DNA of 64,000 bases. Origin: Aquariibacter albus (GTDB lineage: Bacteria; Pseudomonadota; Gammaproteobacteria; Burkholderiales; Burkholderiaceae_C). Of the stretch, positions 20,223-32,414 are shown piece by piece. Position 1 is the first letter of the stretch; every line of letters starts with the position of its first letter. The notes under the pieces were generated by a model, which saw only the letters and a list, made by a program, of their open reading frames with translations, was not told the DNA's origin and ran no database searches. Both the position numbers and the translations under genes were made by a program. Location: assembly GCF_014145335.1 (NCBI RefSeq), contig NZ_JACIVI010000002.1, forward strand, positions 1-64,000, in the 5' to 3' direction.

Positions 20223-22475
20223 TCAGAACTTGAGCCCCAGGGTCAGCAGGGCGCTGCGGGTCGGGCCGGGCACGGTGAAGCCGCGGTAGATGCCGTCGGC
20301 ATAGACCTTGTCGGTCAGGTTGCTGACCAGCAGCTTGGCGCGCCAGGGGCCGGCGTTGTATTCGAGCAGGGCATCGGCCTTCACATAGCCCGGCGCACGG
20401 TTCACGCCGGCCTCGGCCTGCGCCGGCACGCGGTCGCTCATGCCGTCGGCGCCGAGGCCGACCCGCCACTTCGGCGCGAAGGCCCAGGTGACGAAGACGT
20501 TGCCGGTCCAGCGCGGAGTCAGGCCGCTGTCCTTGCCGACGGTGGCCTGCGAGGTGGCCGAGCTGCCGGCCTCGTCGATCTTGCCGCGCATGTAGGCGAT
20601 GCCGCCGAAGATCTCCACCGTCGGGTGCGGCCGGCCGGCCAGCTCGAACTCGACGCCGTCGGTGTGCCGCTTGCCGTTGAGCAGGTAGGCGTCGGCGGCC
20701 TGGTCGACGTCGGTGTTGCGCTCGTTGTACTTCTCGGTGCGGAACAGCGCAGTGCGCAGCGACAGGTCGCCGTCGAGCAGGTCCCACTTCGCGCCGATCT
20801 CGAGGTTGCGGCTCTTCTCGGGGGCGGTGTTCGCGCTGCGGTCGTCGAACTGGTAGAGGTCGCCCGAGGCATTGAAGGAGGTGCCGTGCGAGACGTAGTA
20901 GCTCGACGCCGCGTCGGGCTGCCACAGCAGGCCCTCGCGGTGGCTCCACATCGCGTCCTTGCGTTCGAGCGGGCCGCCGGTGCGGCGCTCGTAGTCGGCG
21001 CTGAAGCGGTCGTGGCGCGCGCCGAGCATCAGCTTCCACTGCGGTGCGATCTGCACGGTGTCCTGTGCATAGACGCCGAAGGTGTTGGCCTTGAACTGGG
21101 TGTTGCGCACCTTCACCCGGGTGTCCACCAGGGCCGCCGTGCCGCCGGTGTCGGCCCAGGTGATGGTGCCCTTGGCCGGCGTGCCGGTGTAGGCGAAGGT
21201 GGTGGTGTCCTCGTGCGCGAATTCGGCGCCGGCCAGCAGCTCGTGCTTCAGGCCGAACCAGCTGGCGCGGCCGCTGTAGTCGGTCTGCAGGAAGCGGTGG
21301 CGGTCCTGGCCGGCGCGGGTCTGGTTGCCGCGGCTGATGCGCGAGGCGTCGGTGATGGCGTCCTCGCTCGTCACGCCCGTCAGGCCGGCGGTGGTCGCCC
21401 ACAGATCGCGCTTGTAGCGGCCGTCGCGGAAGCTCGTCTTGAGTTCTCCGCCGTTGTCGAAGCGGTGCAGCCAGGTGAAGAACACGCTGTTGGCCGAGTC
21501 GTTCTGGTAGTCGGAATCGCTGCCGTACCAGCGCTCGGCGGCCCTGGCCACCGGCCGGCCGTTCAGCCAGCGGAAGCCGAAGTCCGGCACGTCCTGGTAG
21601 CTGAGGTGGTAGGCGCCGACGCTGAACTCGTTGCGCTGGCCGATGCCCCAGCGCAGCGTCGGCGCGAAGCCTTCGCGGTGGGTCTCGGGGCCGTTGCGGA
21701 AGCTCTCCGCATCGGTCTTCATCACGTTCAGCCGCAGGGCGGCGTCCTCGCCGAGGCGCCAGTTGAAGTCGCCGGTCACGCGGCGGTAGTCGTGGCTGCC
21801 CAGGGTCAGGTCGGCCTCGTGCTGGGTCAGGCCGAAGGGCTGCTTGCTGGCCTGGTTGATGATGCCGCCGGTCGAGCCGCGGCCGTAGAGCATCGAGGAT
21901 GAACCGCGCAGCAGCTCCACCCGGTCGAGGTTGAAGGTGTCGCGGTTGTACTGCGCGATGTCGCGCATGCCGTCGAGGAAGATGTCGCCCCGGGTCGAGA
22001 AGCCGCGCAGGCGGATCAGGTCGCCGATCGCGCCACCCTCGCCGGCCTCGAAGGCGATGCCGACCGCGCCGTGCAGCGCGCTCTTGAGCGTGTCGAGGTT
22101 GCGGTCGTCCATCAGCTTCTCGGGGATCACCGTCACCGATTGCGGGATGTCGCGCAGCTCTTGGTTGCCCTTGCCGGCGGTGGTGTTCACGGCCTGGTAG
22201 CGGGTCTTGCTCGGCGGCGGGCCCTCGGCCTCGGCCCGCACCTGCACCGAGGGCATGCGCGGCGGTTCCGCCGCGGCGCTCTGGGTGCTTTCCGCTGCGG
22301 TCTGCGCGCTGGCCGGCAGGCCGAAGCCGGCCAGGCCGAAGCCGGCGGCCATCGCCCCCAGCGGCAGCAGGCGGCGCGTGGCCCGTGTCCGGGTCGCGGG
22401 GCGTGCCGGTGTGGGCAGCGCGCGCAGTGCGTGCCGCAGGGCCCGGGTCAGCGGGTGCAGGGAAGGGGTGTTCAT
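20223..22475 (-). CDS. fiu: TonB-dependent catecholate siderophore receptor (Fiu type)
   Basis: A 750-residue outer-membrane receptor for iron-siderophore complexes, powered by TonB-ExbB-ExbD. After a signal peptide (about residues 1-57, ending SAQT) comes the plug domain: RDIPQSVTVIPEKLMDD, DLIRLRGFSTRGDIFLDGMRD and YGRGSTGGIINQAS. The beta-barrel fills the rest and ends in an aromatic residue, LLTLGLKF, as outer-membrane proteins do. The neighbouring piuC makes a Fiu/PiuA-type receptor likely. The ATG at 22475 has GGAG upstream. A run of ten G (C on the coding strand) lies 70-79 bases before the start. The exact ligand is unknown. Confidence 0.9.
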   Translation of the reverse strand: MNTPSLHPLTRALRHALRALPTPARPATRTRATRRLLPLGAMAAGFGLAGFGLPASAQTAAESTQSAAAEPPRMPSVQVRAEAEGPPPSKTRYQAVNTTAGKGNQELRDIPQSVTVIPEKLMDDRNLDTLKSALHGAVGIAFEAGEGGAIGDLIRLRGFSTRGDIFLDGMRDIAQYNRDTFNLDRVELLRGSSSMLYGRGSTGGIINQASKQPFGLTQHEADLTLGSHDYRRVTGDFNWRLGEDAALRLNVMKTDAESFRNGPETHREGFAPTLRWGIGQRNEFSVGAYHLSYQDVPDFGFRWLNGRPVARAAERWYGSDSDYQNDSANSVFFTWLHRFDNGGELKTSFRDGRYKRDLWATTAGLTGVTSEDAITDASRISRGNQTRAGQDRHRFLQTDYSGRASWFGLKHELLAGAEFAHEDTTTFAYTGTPAKGTITWADTGGTAALVDTRVKVRNTQFKANTFGVYAQDTVQIAPQWKLMLGARHDRFSADYERRTGGPLERKDAMWSHREGLLWQPDAASSYYVSHGTSFNASGDLYQFDDRSANTAPEKSRNLEIGAKWDLLDGDLSLRTALFRTEKYNERNTDVDQAADAYLLNGKRHTDGVEFELAGRPHPTVEIFGGIAYMRGKIDEAGSSATSQATVGKDSGLTPRWTGNVFVTWAFAPKWRVGLGADGMSDRVPAQAEAGVNRAPGYVKADALLEYNAGPWRAKLLVSNLTDKVYADGIYRGFTVPGPTRSALLTLGLKF

Positions 22476-22544
22476 GGCCAGTCTCCGAGGAAGGTTTGCA
22501 GGGGTCCGGGGCTCGGTGGCTGGCGTGTCCCGCCCCGGTCTGTC

Positions 22545-22554
22545 GGGGGGGGGG
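22545..22554. repeat. Homopolymer of ten G upstream of the siderophore receptor gene
   Basis: Ten consecutive G on the plus strand (ten C on the receptor's coding strand) in the 171-base spacer between exbD and the receptor gene, 70-79 bases before its ATG. Tracts of this length can change by slippage and alter promoter spacing or mRNA structure. No Fur box was found in this spacer. Confidence 0.6.
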
Positions 22555-22646
22555 CTGGGGCGCCTGGGGCGCCCGCGGGCTGGCGGGGAACGGATCCGGG
22601 GATCAGGGAAGAGGGGTGGGGGGCGAAGCCGGCGGCCCGCGGTGGC

Positions 22647-26160
<3,514 letters not shown>

Positions 26161-26184
26161 GGAGCCGCCCGCGGCGCCCGGCCT

Positions 26185-27345
26185 TCAGCCCCGGCCCGCC
26201 CCGGCGCCCTGCACGACGGGACAGGCCGCATCCGCCACCAGCTCATAGGCGGTGCTGCGGCCTCCCCCTGGGGCCTTGCGCAGCACGCCAAGCGCCAGCA
26301 GCTGCGTGATGTCGCGCAGCGCCGTGTCGTTCGAACACTTCGCGATCGCCGCCCACTTGCCGCTGCTCAGCTTGCCCTCGAAGCCATCGAGCAGCCGGTT
26401 CAGCAGCTTCACCTGCCGCCCGTTCAGCGGCAGCCCTGCCCAGCCTTGCCAGCAGCGCGCCTTGCGCAGCACCGCATCCAGGACGCCCTGGGCATGGGCC
26501 AGTGCCCGGCCCAGCGTGTCCAGGAACCAGGCCAGCCACGCGCTCACTTCCAGGCTGCCCTTCTGGCTGCGTTCGAGCACGGCGTAGTAGTCCTTGCGCT
26601 CGCGCTGGATCTGGGCCGAGAGGCTGTAGAAGCGCTGAGGGCTGCCGTCAGCCCGGGCCAGGAACAGATCCCCCACGGCCCGGGCGATGCGGCCATTGCC
26701 ATCGTCGAAGGGATGCAGCGTCACGAACCACAGGTGCGCCAGTCCCGCCTTGATCAGCATGGGCTCGCCCGTATCGGCCTCGGCCCAGGTCAGGAAGCGC
26801 GCGGTCTCGGCCGCCAGCGCCTCGGCCGGTGGTGCCTGGAAATGGACCGTACGCCGCCCCGGCGGACCGGAAACCACCTGCATGGGCCCGTCGACGTCGC
26901 GGCGCCACTGCCCGACGGCGATGCGGCTCATGCCGGAGTAGCCGGTCGGAAACAAGGCTGCGTGCCAGCCGAACAAGCGCTCGGCCGTCAGGGGCGCGGC
27001 GGCTCGGGTGGTGGCGTCGAGCACCATCTCCACCACGCCTTCCACATGCCGATCCACCGGCGCCACGGCGCCCAGGTCCACGCCCATGCGGCGCGCCAGG
27101 GAAGAGCGCACCGAAAGCAGGTCCAGCGCCTCCCCTTCGATCTCGCTGGTCTTGACCACGTCCTCGCTCAGCGCATCCAGGCTGGCCTGCGCACGCAGGG
27201 CCAGACCGACATCGGCCAGCCGCCCCAGCAGCAGGCCCTGCGCACGGCTGACCTCGGCCAGCCGCCCGCTGAGCGCGCCGAGGTCGTAGCGCCACCGCGG
27301 CCAGTCTTCCGCTTCCCAGATGTAGGTTTTTTCACCGCTTTTCAC
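26185..27345 (-). CDS. Fic-family AMP transferase-like protein with N-terminal inhibitory helix
   Basis: A 386-residue protein with an N-terminal DUF4172 helical domain and a Fic core. The active-site motif HPFDDGNGRIAR is at residues 211-222, intact. The inhibitory motif TSEIEG at about 66-71 matches the [S/T]xxxE[G/N] helix of class II Fic proteins, so it is probably self-inhibited, and adds AMP or another phosphate group to a target when relieved. A C-terminal winged-helix-like region follows (about 310-375). I chose a GTG at 27345 (VKSGEKTYIWEAED); an ATG at 27453 would add 36 unconserved residues. A small AbrB-like gene lies upstream on the same strand. Confidence 0.82.
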   Translation of the reverse strand: MKSGEKTYIWEAEDWPRWRYDLGALSGRLAEVSRAQGLLLGRLADVGLALRAQASLDALSEDVVKTSEIEGEALDLLSVRSSLARRMGVDLGAVAPVDRHVEGVVEMVLDATTRAAAPLTAERLFGWHAALFPTGYSGMSRIAVGQWRRDVDGPMQVVSGPPGRRTVHFQAPPAEALAAETARFLTWAEADTGEPMLIKAGLAHLWFVTLHPFDDGNGRIARAVGDLFLARADGSPQRFYSLSAQIQRERKDYYAVLERSQKGSLEVSAWLAWFLDTLGRALAHAQGVLDAVLRKARCWQGWAGLPLNGRQVKLLNRLLDGFEGKLSSGKWAAIAKCSNDTALRDITQLLALGVLRKAPGGGRSTAYELVADAACPVVQGAGAGRG

Positions 27346-27351
27346 GCGGTG
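27333..27351. promoter_or_regulatory. Hairpin overlapping the proposed start codon of the Fic gene
   Basis: CACCGC (27333-27338) and GCGGTG (27346-27351) pair across a seven-base loop that contains the proposed GTG start (27345-27343). On the minus strand a run of A follows. This could hide the start or mark a different start. The sequence is suggestive only. Confidence 0.3.
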
Positions 27352-27489
27352 ATTAAACGCCGCGATCGCCGCAAAGGCAAGGCCTTGGCCGCATTCGCTG
27401 AGGTCGTGCGCGCCGCACGCCCGCGTCCAGCGGAAGCGCATCGACTGCCGCAACGCGGTCCGGCGCTCAAGCCGTGAACGAGGGCGAAT

Positions 27490-27699
27490 TCAGGTGGATT
27501 CCGCGGCAGGTGGGCTGCCTGCCGCCAAATCCTCGGGTAACGGAGCAGCCTGGCCACCCGGGCGCGTCAGCATCAGCCGGTCCGCCGTGGCCGTCAGCAC
27601 CACGGGGTCGCCCGCGGACAGATCGAGGCGCCTCAGCACCTCGTCGGGCAGGACGAGGCCAAGTTCTGCGCCCACGGGGACGATCTGTAGCGGGGTCAT
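27490..27699 (-). CDS. Small AbrB/MazE-like DNA-binding protein
   Basis: A 69-residue protein resembling the SpoVT/AbrB swapped-hairpin fold: VPVGAELGLVLPDEVLRRLDLSAGDPVVLTATADRLMLTRP. Such proteins are antitoxins or transition-state-type regulators. The ATG at 27699 lies 66 bases from the divergent esterase start. The Fic gene follows 144 bases downstream on the same strand, with no gene seen between. AbrB-type antitoxins pair with small Doc toxins elsewhere; here the partner would be a larger class II Fic protein, so a true toxin-antitoxin pair is only a possibility. Confidence 0.65.
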   Translation of the reverse strand: MTPLQIVPVGAELGLVLPDEVLRRLDLSAGDPVVLTATADRLMLTRPGGQAAPLPEDLAAGSPPAAEST

Positions 27700-27765
27700 G
27701 GTGCAAGGCCTCCATTCTGGAAGGGCGGTATCTTGCGGGCTTTTCGAGCTGCCGCCCACCTTGCC

Positions 27766-28449
27766 ATGACCCTCGACACCGTTGAACTCCTCGCCGGCCC
27801 GGCCGGCGCCGCCCCTGTCGCCACCGTGATCGTGCTGCACGGCCTGGGGGCCGATGGGCATGACTTCGTGCCGGTCTGCCGCGAGCTGGATCTCTCGGCC
27901 CTCGGCGCGGTGCGCTATGTGCTGCCGCACGCGCCCAAGCGGCCGGTGACGATCAACGGCGGCTACGTGATGCGGGCCTGGTACGACATCCGCGAGGCCG
28001 ATCTGCTGCGCCGCGAGGACGAGGCCAGCCTGCGCGAATCGCAGGCGCTGGTGGATGCGCTGATCGCGGCCGAGATCGCGCGCGGCGTGCCCGCCGAGCG
28101 CATCGTGCTGATGGGCTTCTCGCAGGGCTGCGCGATGACGCTGATGGCCGGCCTGCGCCAGCCCAACCGCCTGGCCGGCCTGGTGGGGCTGTCGGGCTAC
28201 CTGCCGCTGGCGGCGACCACGGCGGCCGAGCGCCATGCGGCCAATGCGGCCACGCCGGTCTTCCTGGCCCATGGCGACTGGGATCCGATCATCCCGATCG
28301 CACGGGCCGAGGCCTCGCGCGACCAGCTCGCAGCCCTGGGCTACGCGGTCGAGTGGCAGCGCTACCCCATGCCTCACTCGGTGAGCCCGGAGGAGATCGA
28401 GGCCATCGAGGCCTTCCTCCTGCGCGTGTTGGCCGCGCCGGCGGCCTGA
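27766..28449 (+). CDS. Carboxylesterase / phospholipase family alpha/beta hydrolase
   Basis: A 227-residue cytoplasmic hydrolase of the carboxylesterase/acyl-protein-thioesterase family. The oxyanion region is IVLHGLGADGHDF, the nucleophile serine is in LMGFSQGCAM (about residue 120), the acid is in LAHGDWDPIIP and the histidine in YPMPHSVSPEEI. No signal peptide is seen. The ATG at 27766 is preferred to an upstream ATG at 27733 because the family starts near VELLAGPAGAAPVATV. It is divergent from the AbrB-like gene. Physiological substrate is not known. Confidence 0.9.
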   Translation: MTLDTVELLAGPAGAAPVATVIVLHGLGADGHDFVPVCRELDLSALGAVRYVLPHAPKRPVTINGGYVMRAWYDIREADLLRREDEASLRESQALVDALIAAEIARGVPAERIVLMGFSQGCAMTLMAGLRQPNRLAGLVGLSGYLPLAATTAAERHAANAATPVFLAHGDWDPIIPIARAEASRDQLAALGYAVEWQRYPMPHSVSPEEIEAIEAFLLRVLAAPAA

Positions 28450-28464
28450 ACCCGCGGGGCGGGT

Positions 28465-28498
28465 CGGTCCGGCCCCGCGACCCGGGGCCGGCGGACCG
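28465..28498. terminator. Hairpin between convergent hydrolase genes
   Basis: CGGTCCGGCCCC (28465-28476) pairs with GGGGCC...GGACCG (28484-28489 and 28493-28498), with a three-base bulge. It lies between the esterase stop at 28449 and the stop at 28537 on the other strand, and fits a shared terminator without a T run. Confidence 0.45.
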
Positions 28499-28536
28499 GC
28501 GAATGGCACGGGCGCCGGCCCACCCGGCCCGCCGGC

Positions 28537-30534
28537 TCAGCGCTCCAGCGGCACCTTGACCGTGCCCTGCACGGTCACAGCCGGCAGCAGCAGGTCGCGC
28601 GACAGGCTGCTCGCGTACTGCAGGTGGGCGCCGTGCAGCAGCAGGCCCAGGGTCTCGTCCGGGGCCAGGCGTTCGGCCACGCCGACCATGGGCAGGGTGT
28701 GGCGCTTCAGGCCACGCAGCGGGGTGAGCTGTTCGTCGATCAGGCGTGGCGCCTCGCTGCCGCGGCGCGCGCCCCAGCCGACCAGCACGATGGGGTCGCA
28801 GCCCAGCTGCAGGTCCAGCAGCGGGTCGGCGGCGGCGCCGAGCCGGGCGCGCACGCAGGGCGTCAGCGCGGCCAGCGGGGCGCTAAGGCTCAGGTCGAGC
28901 TGGCCGATGCCGGCCAGGATGCGGCGGTCGGCCGGCAGGCCGCTCAGGGGCACGAAGACCGGCGCGACCAGGCTGCCCGCGCCCGTCAGGCCCTGGGCCA
29001 GCGGCACGCTGCGCGCCGGCAGGCTGGCGGTCACGAGGTTGGCGCCGGCCAGGCGGGCGGGGCTCAGCCACAGGGCCTGGTCGGGCGCGAGGGAGAGGCA
29101 GACCTCGCTGCGCAGCCGGGCCAGGTCGGCGGCCACGGCCGCGCTCGGCGCGGTGGCGGCGGGCGGCTGCAGCTTCTCGTTGAGGAAGGCCAGGGTGGCA
29201 TCCAGGCGGTCGAGCCGGCCGCAGCGCTCGGGGCCGGCCGGGGCCTGGGTGTCGGGCAGGCGCAGGCCCAGGGCGGCCAGACGGGCCTGCAGGGCGGCGC
29301 TGGCCGGGCTCAGCGGGCCCAGGGCGTCCAGCACGGTGGCGCTGCCGGGCAGGATGTGGCCGCCCTCGTGGCTCAGCAGCCGCACGTCGCCGCCGCGGGC
29401 GCGGTAGCCCTGGAAGTTGGCGAAGCCGGCGTTGAAGTTGAAGAGCGTGTCGCGCACGCCCTGGCTGAACAGGATGCTGACGGGCGGCGGCGGCACGGCC
29501 GGAAAGTCGTAGCCCAGGCTGCCCGACAGGCCGGCGCCCAGGAAGCGCATCGGCGTCTGCTGCGCGGCCGGCAGGCCGTCGAGGAAGTACTTGGCCGAGT
29601 GGTAGTAGAAGAAGGGCAGGGCGCCGGCCGGGAAGGTGTTGGTCGCCACGCCGCGCACCAGGGTCTCGCGGATCAGCGGGTCCAGGCCGCCGATCAGCTT
29701 CTGGCTGGCGCCGCTCTCGCCCAGGGCCACCAGCAGCGCGACCCAGGCGGTCTTGATGACGCCGTTGGGGTTCAGGCTGTCGCGCAGGTCGTGCGGGGTG
29801 ATGTCGGGCGTCAGCGCGTCCAGGCGGCGCTTCGCATCCAGGTTGTGCAGCAGCAGCTGGAACATGCCGCCGTAGCTGCCCCCGGTGGCGCCGGCCACCA
29901 GGTTGTGGCCGCCGCCGGGCTGGGGGTCGTGGGCCAGGAAGTCGAGGTGGGTCTCGGCCCAGTCCAGCACCTGCAGCAGGTCGCGGCCGTCGGTGTTGGG
30001 GTCCATCACGCGCACCGTGCCGCCGCTCTCGCCGAAGCCGCGCAGGTCGAGGCTGATCACCACATGGCCCTGGGCCTGCAGGCGCTCCAGGAAGGTGCCG
30101 GCCGGGTCCACCGTCCGCGAGCCGCCGAAGCCGTGGCCGTGCAGCACCAGGGGGTGGCCGCGCTGGCAGTCGAAGACCTTGGGCTCGATCAGCTCGAAGA
30201 CGATGGGCTGGCCGCTCTGGGCGGAGGTGAGCTGCACGCGGTGGTGGCGTCCGCCCGCCAGGCCCTGCAGCCGCGCGCAGGCGGGCAGGGCGGCCGAGCT
30301 GGCGTCGCGCTGCAGCAGCAGGTCCGGGCGCTGGGCGCCCGTCAGGCGCACTCCGGCGCCGAAGCCCGCGGCCTCCGCCGCGCCGGGGGCCAGGGCGCCC
30401 GCCCCCAGGCTCAGGCCCAGCCCGAGGACCAGGGCCGCCCCCGGCCGCCGCAGCCGCGACGCCGGGAGCCCGGGCGGGCGGGTGGCCCGATCGACGGGTC
30501 GGGACGGGGACGGGCTGAAGGGCAGGCGGGCCAT
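28537..30534 (-). CDS. Secreted CocE/NonD or S15-type alpha/beta hydrolase
   Basis: A 665-residue exported hydrolase. A long N-terminus with a hydrophobic stretch at about 33-56 (AALVLGLGLSLGAGALAPGAAEA) acts as a signal peptide. The catalytic region has LVLHGHGFGGSRTVDPAG (oxyanion loop), GGSYGG with the nucleophile Ser220, QGVRDTLFN as the likely acid, and LLSHEGGHI as the likely histidine. The GxSYxG pattern is that of S15/CocE family enzymes, which act on acyl esters or X-Pro peptides. A C-terminal jelly-roll-like region (about 470-665) fits that family. Exact substrate is unknown. The TPR-oxygenase gene diverges on the other side. Confidence 0.8.
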   Translation of the reverse strand: MARLPFSPSPSRPVDRATRPPGLPASRLRRPGAALVLGLGLSLGAGALAPGAAEAAGFGAGVRLTGAQRPDLLLQRDASSAALPACARLQGLAGGRHHRVQLTSAQSGQPIVFELIEPKVFDCQRGHPLVLHGHGFGGSRTVDPAGTFLERLQAQGHVVISLDLRGFGESGGTVRVMDPNTDGRDLLQVLDWAETHLDFLAHDPQPGGGHNLVAGATGGSYGGMFQLLLHNLDAKRRLDALTPDITPHDLRDSLNPNGVIKTAWVALLVALGESGASQKLIGGLDPLIRETLVRGVATNTFPAGALPFFYYHSAKYFLDGLPAAQQTPMRFLGAGLSGSLGYDFPAVPPPPVSILFSQGVRDTLFNFNAGFANFQGYRARGGDVRLLSHEGGHILPGSATVLDALGPLSPASAALQARLAALGLRLPDTQAPAGPERCGRLDRLDATLAFLNEKLQPPAATAPSAAVAADLARLRSEVCLSLAPDQALWLSPARLAGANLVTASLPARSVPLAQGLTGAGSLVAPVFVPLSGLPADRRILAGIGQLDLSLSAPLAALTPCVRARLGAAADPLLDLQLGCDPIVLVGWGARRGSEAPRLIDEQLTPLRGLKRHTLPMVGVAERLAPDETLGLLLHGAHLQYASSLSRDLLLPAVTVQGTVKVPLER

Positions 30535-30706
30535 GGCGGATCCGGAAGGCGTCGGTCGGCCGAAGCACTGTAAGCAGATGCGTCAGGCGTCGGCCCTGCG
30601 GAAAACGCCGGGCCGGGGGCGCGCCGGCCCCGCGTTTCGCCCCTGCCGCGCCGCGGGGGGCGGTGCTACAAGCGGCCGCCTGTCGATTTGCGAGCCCGCC
30701 CTGCCC

Positions 30707-32311
30707 ATGCCGCCCCGTGCCCCCGTTCCCCTGCCGTCCCCGCTGGCGCAGGATCTGATCGCCCTGGCCCAGGCCGGCCGCTGGCCGCAGCTCGAAGCCC
30801 AGGCCCGCAAGGCCCTGGGCAAGCATCCCGAGGCCCTGCTGCTGCACAACCTGCTGGGCAGCGCGCTGAACGAGCAGGGCCGCCATGCGGCCGCCGTCCA
30901 CAGCTTCCAGCGCGCGGTGCAGCTGGCGCCGCAGGCGCCCGAGCTGCGCTTCAACCTGGCCGTGGCCCAGGCCGCCGCCGGCCAGCTGGCCGAGGCGGTG
31001 GCCAGCTACCGCGCGGTGCTGGCGGCGCGGCCGGAGCTGACGGTGGCGCACTACAACCTGGGCACCACCCTGCAGCGCCTGGGGCGGCTGGAGGAAGCCG
31101 AGGCCGCCTTCCGTGCCGCCCTGGTGCAGGCCCCGGAGGCCGTCGAGACCCTGGGCAACCTCGGCGCCGTGCTGCAGGCCCGGGGCCGCCTGGACGAGGC
31201 CATCGAGCACTACCGCGAGGCCCTGCGCCGCCGCGAGCTGCCGCGCCTGCGCCACAACCTGGGCACCGCGCTGCGCAGCCAGGGCCGGCTGGACGAGGCG
31301 GTCGAGGCCTTCGAGGCCGCCCTGCGCGGCGCCCCCGAGCCGGCCCTGGCCGCCGACACCCACACCCGCCTGGGCGAGACCCGCTGGGACCAGGGCCGGG
31401 TGGACGAGGCCGTGGCCGCCTACCGCGCCGCGCTGGCCATCGACCCCGCGCATGCCGCTGCGCACTACGCCCTCGGCGTGGTCGCCTTCGACGGCGGCCA
31501 GTTGGACGCCGCGCTGGCCTGCTTCGAGCAGACCTCGCTGCACGACGCCGCCCAGCGCCGCCTGGATCTGCTGTACCGGCTCGGCCGCCGCGAAGCCTTC
31601 CGCACGCAGCTGGCGCAGCAGCTGGCGGCGGGCCCGCACCGCGCGCCCTGGGTGGCCACGCTCTCGGCCCACCACGCCCACGAGCACGGCCTGCCCGATG
31701 CCTGCGGCTTCTGCCCCGAACCCTTCCGCGCCCTCCACCACGGCCGCCTGGCCCCGCTGGCCGAGGCCGACAGCCCGCTGCGCGCGGCCCTGCTGCGCGA
31801 CCTGCGCGAGGCGCGCATGGCCGAGCGCAAGCAGGGCCGGCTCCACCACGGCGTGCAGTCCGCCGGCCATCTGTTCAAGCGGCCCGAGGCCTCCTTCCGC
31901 ACCCTGGCCGAGCTGCTGCGCGGCGCCTTGCAGGCCTACCGCGCCGGCCTGGACCCGGCGCTCGGCGTCTACGCCCGCGACTTTCCCGCCGAGCCCGTCT
32001 TCAGCGGCGCCTGGTCGGTGGCCATGCGCCGCGGCGGCCACCTGAGCGCGCACATCCACGAGGAGGGCTGGCTGTCCGGCGTGGTCTACCTGCAGGTGCC
32101 CGAGCCGCCGCCGGGCCGCCAGGACGGCGCCATCGCCTTCGGCCTGGACGGCAACGGCTACCCGCGCCAGCGTGCCGACTGGCCCGAGACCGTGCTGCAG
32201 CCCCGGGCAGGCGACGTGGTCTTCTTCCCGTCCTCGCTCTTCCACCGCACCCTGCCCTTCGATGGCGAGGTCGAGCGCATCTGCATCGCCTTCGACCTCG
32301 CACCCGCCTGA
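30707..32311 (+). CDS. TPR-repeat protein with C-terminal 2OG-Fe(II) oxygenase domain
   Basis: A 534-residue protein. The first 300 residues hold about seven tetratricopeptide repeats (for example LHNLLGSALNEQGRHAAAVHS, AHYNLGTTLQRLGRLEEAEA). The C-terminal half is a putative 2-oxoglutarate/Fe(II) oxygenase of the PF13759 type, with GGHLSAHIHEEGWLSGVVYL, then FFPSSLFHRTLPF and RICIAFDL. The TPRs may present a protein partner for hydroxylation. A cysteine/histidine-rich link (HHAHEHGLPDACGFCPE) lies between. I chose the ATG at 30707; the frame is open far upstream. It is divergent from the S15-type hydrolase, with kup next. Confidence 0.85.
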   Translation: MPPRAPVPLPSPLAQDLIALAQAGRWPQLEAQARKALGKHPEALLLHNLLGSALNEQGRHAAAVHSFQRAVQLAPQAPELRFNLAVAQAAAGQLAEAVASYRAVLAARPELTVAHYNLGTTLQRLGRLEEAEAAFRAALVQAPEAVETLGNLGAVLQARGRLDEAIEHYREALRRRELPRLRHNLGTALRSQGRLDEAVEAFEAALRGAPEPALAADTHTRLGETRWDQGRVDEAVAAYRAALAIDPAHAAAHYALGVVAFDGGQLDAALACFEQTSLHDAAQRRLDLLYRLGRREAFRTQLAQQLAAGPHRAPWVATLSAHHAHEHGLPDACGFCPEPFRALHHGRLAPLAEADSPLRAALLRDLREARMAERKQGRLHHGVQSAGHLFKRPEASFRTLAELLRGALQAYRAGLDPALGVYARDFPAEPVFSGAWSVAMRRGGHLSAHIHEEGWLSGVVYLQVPEPPPGRQDGAIAFGLDGNGYPRQRADWPETVLQPRAGDVVFFPSSLFHRTLPFDGEVERICIAFDLAPA

Positions 32312-32414
32312 TCCGGGGGGCTGCGTGAACGCTTTTGCTGCATTGCCGCAAAGTCCGGTCCGCCCGCGGTGGCTCGGCGCACAATGCGCCTTCCCTGGCT
32401 GATCCGTCTGCCCT

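Noticed and set aside
27346-27489. Doc-like toxin remnant between the AbrB-like and Fic genes
   Set aside because: Translation in three minus-strand frames gave no Fic or Doc motif, so no feature is supported.
30535-30706. Small gene in the 172-base spacer between the hydrolase and TPR genes
   Set aside because: No frame with a plausible start, ribosome site and protein-like composition was seen; a divergent promoter region is more likely.
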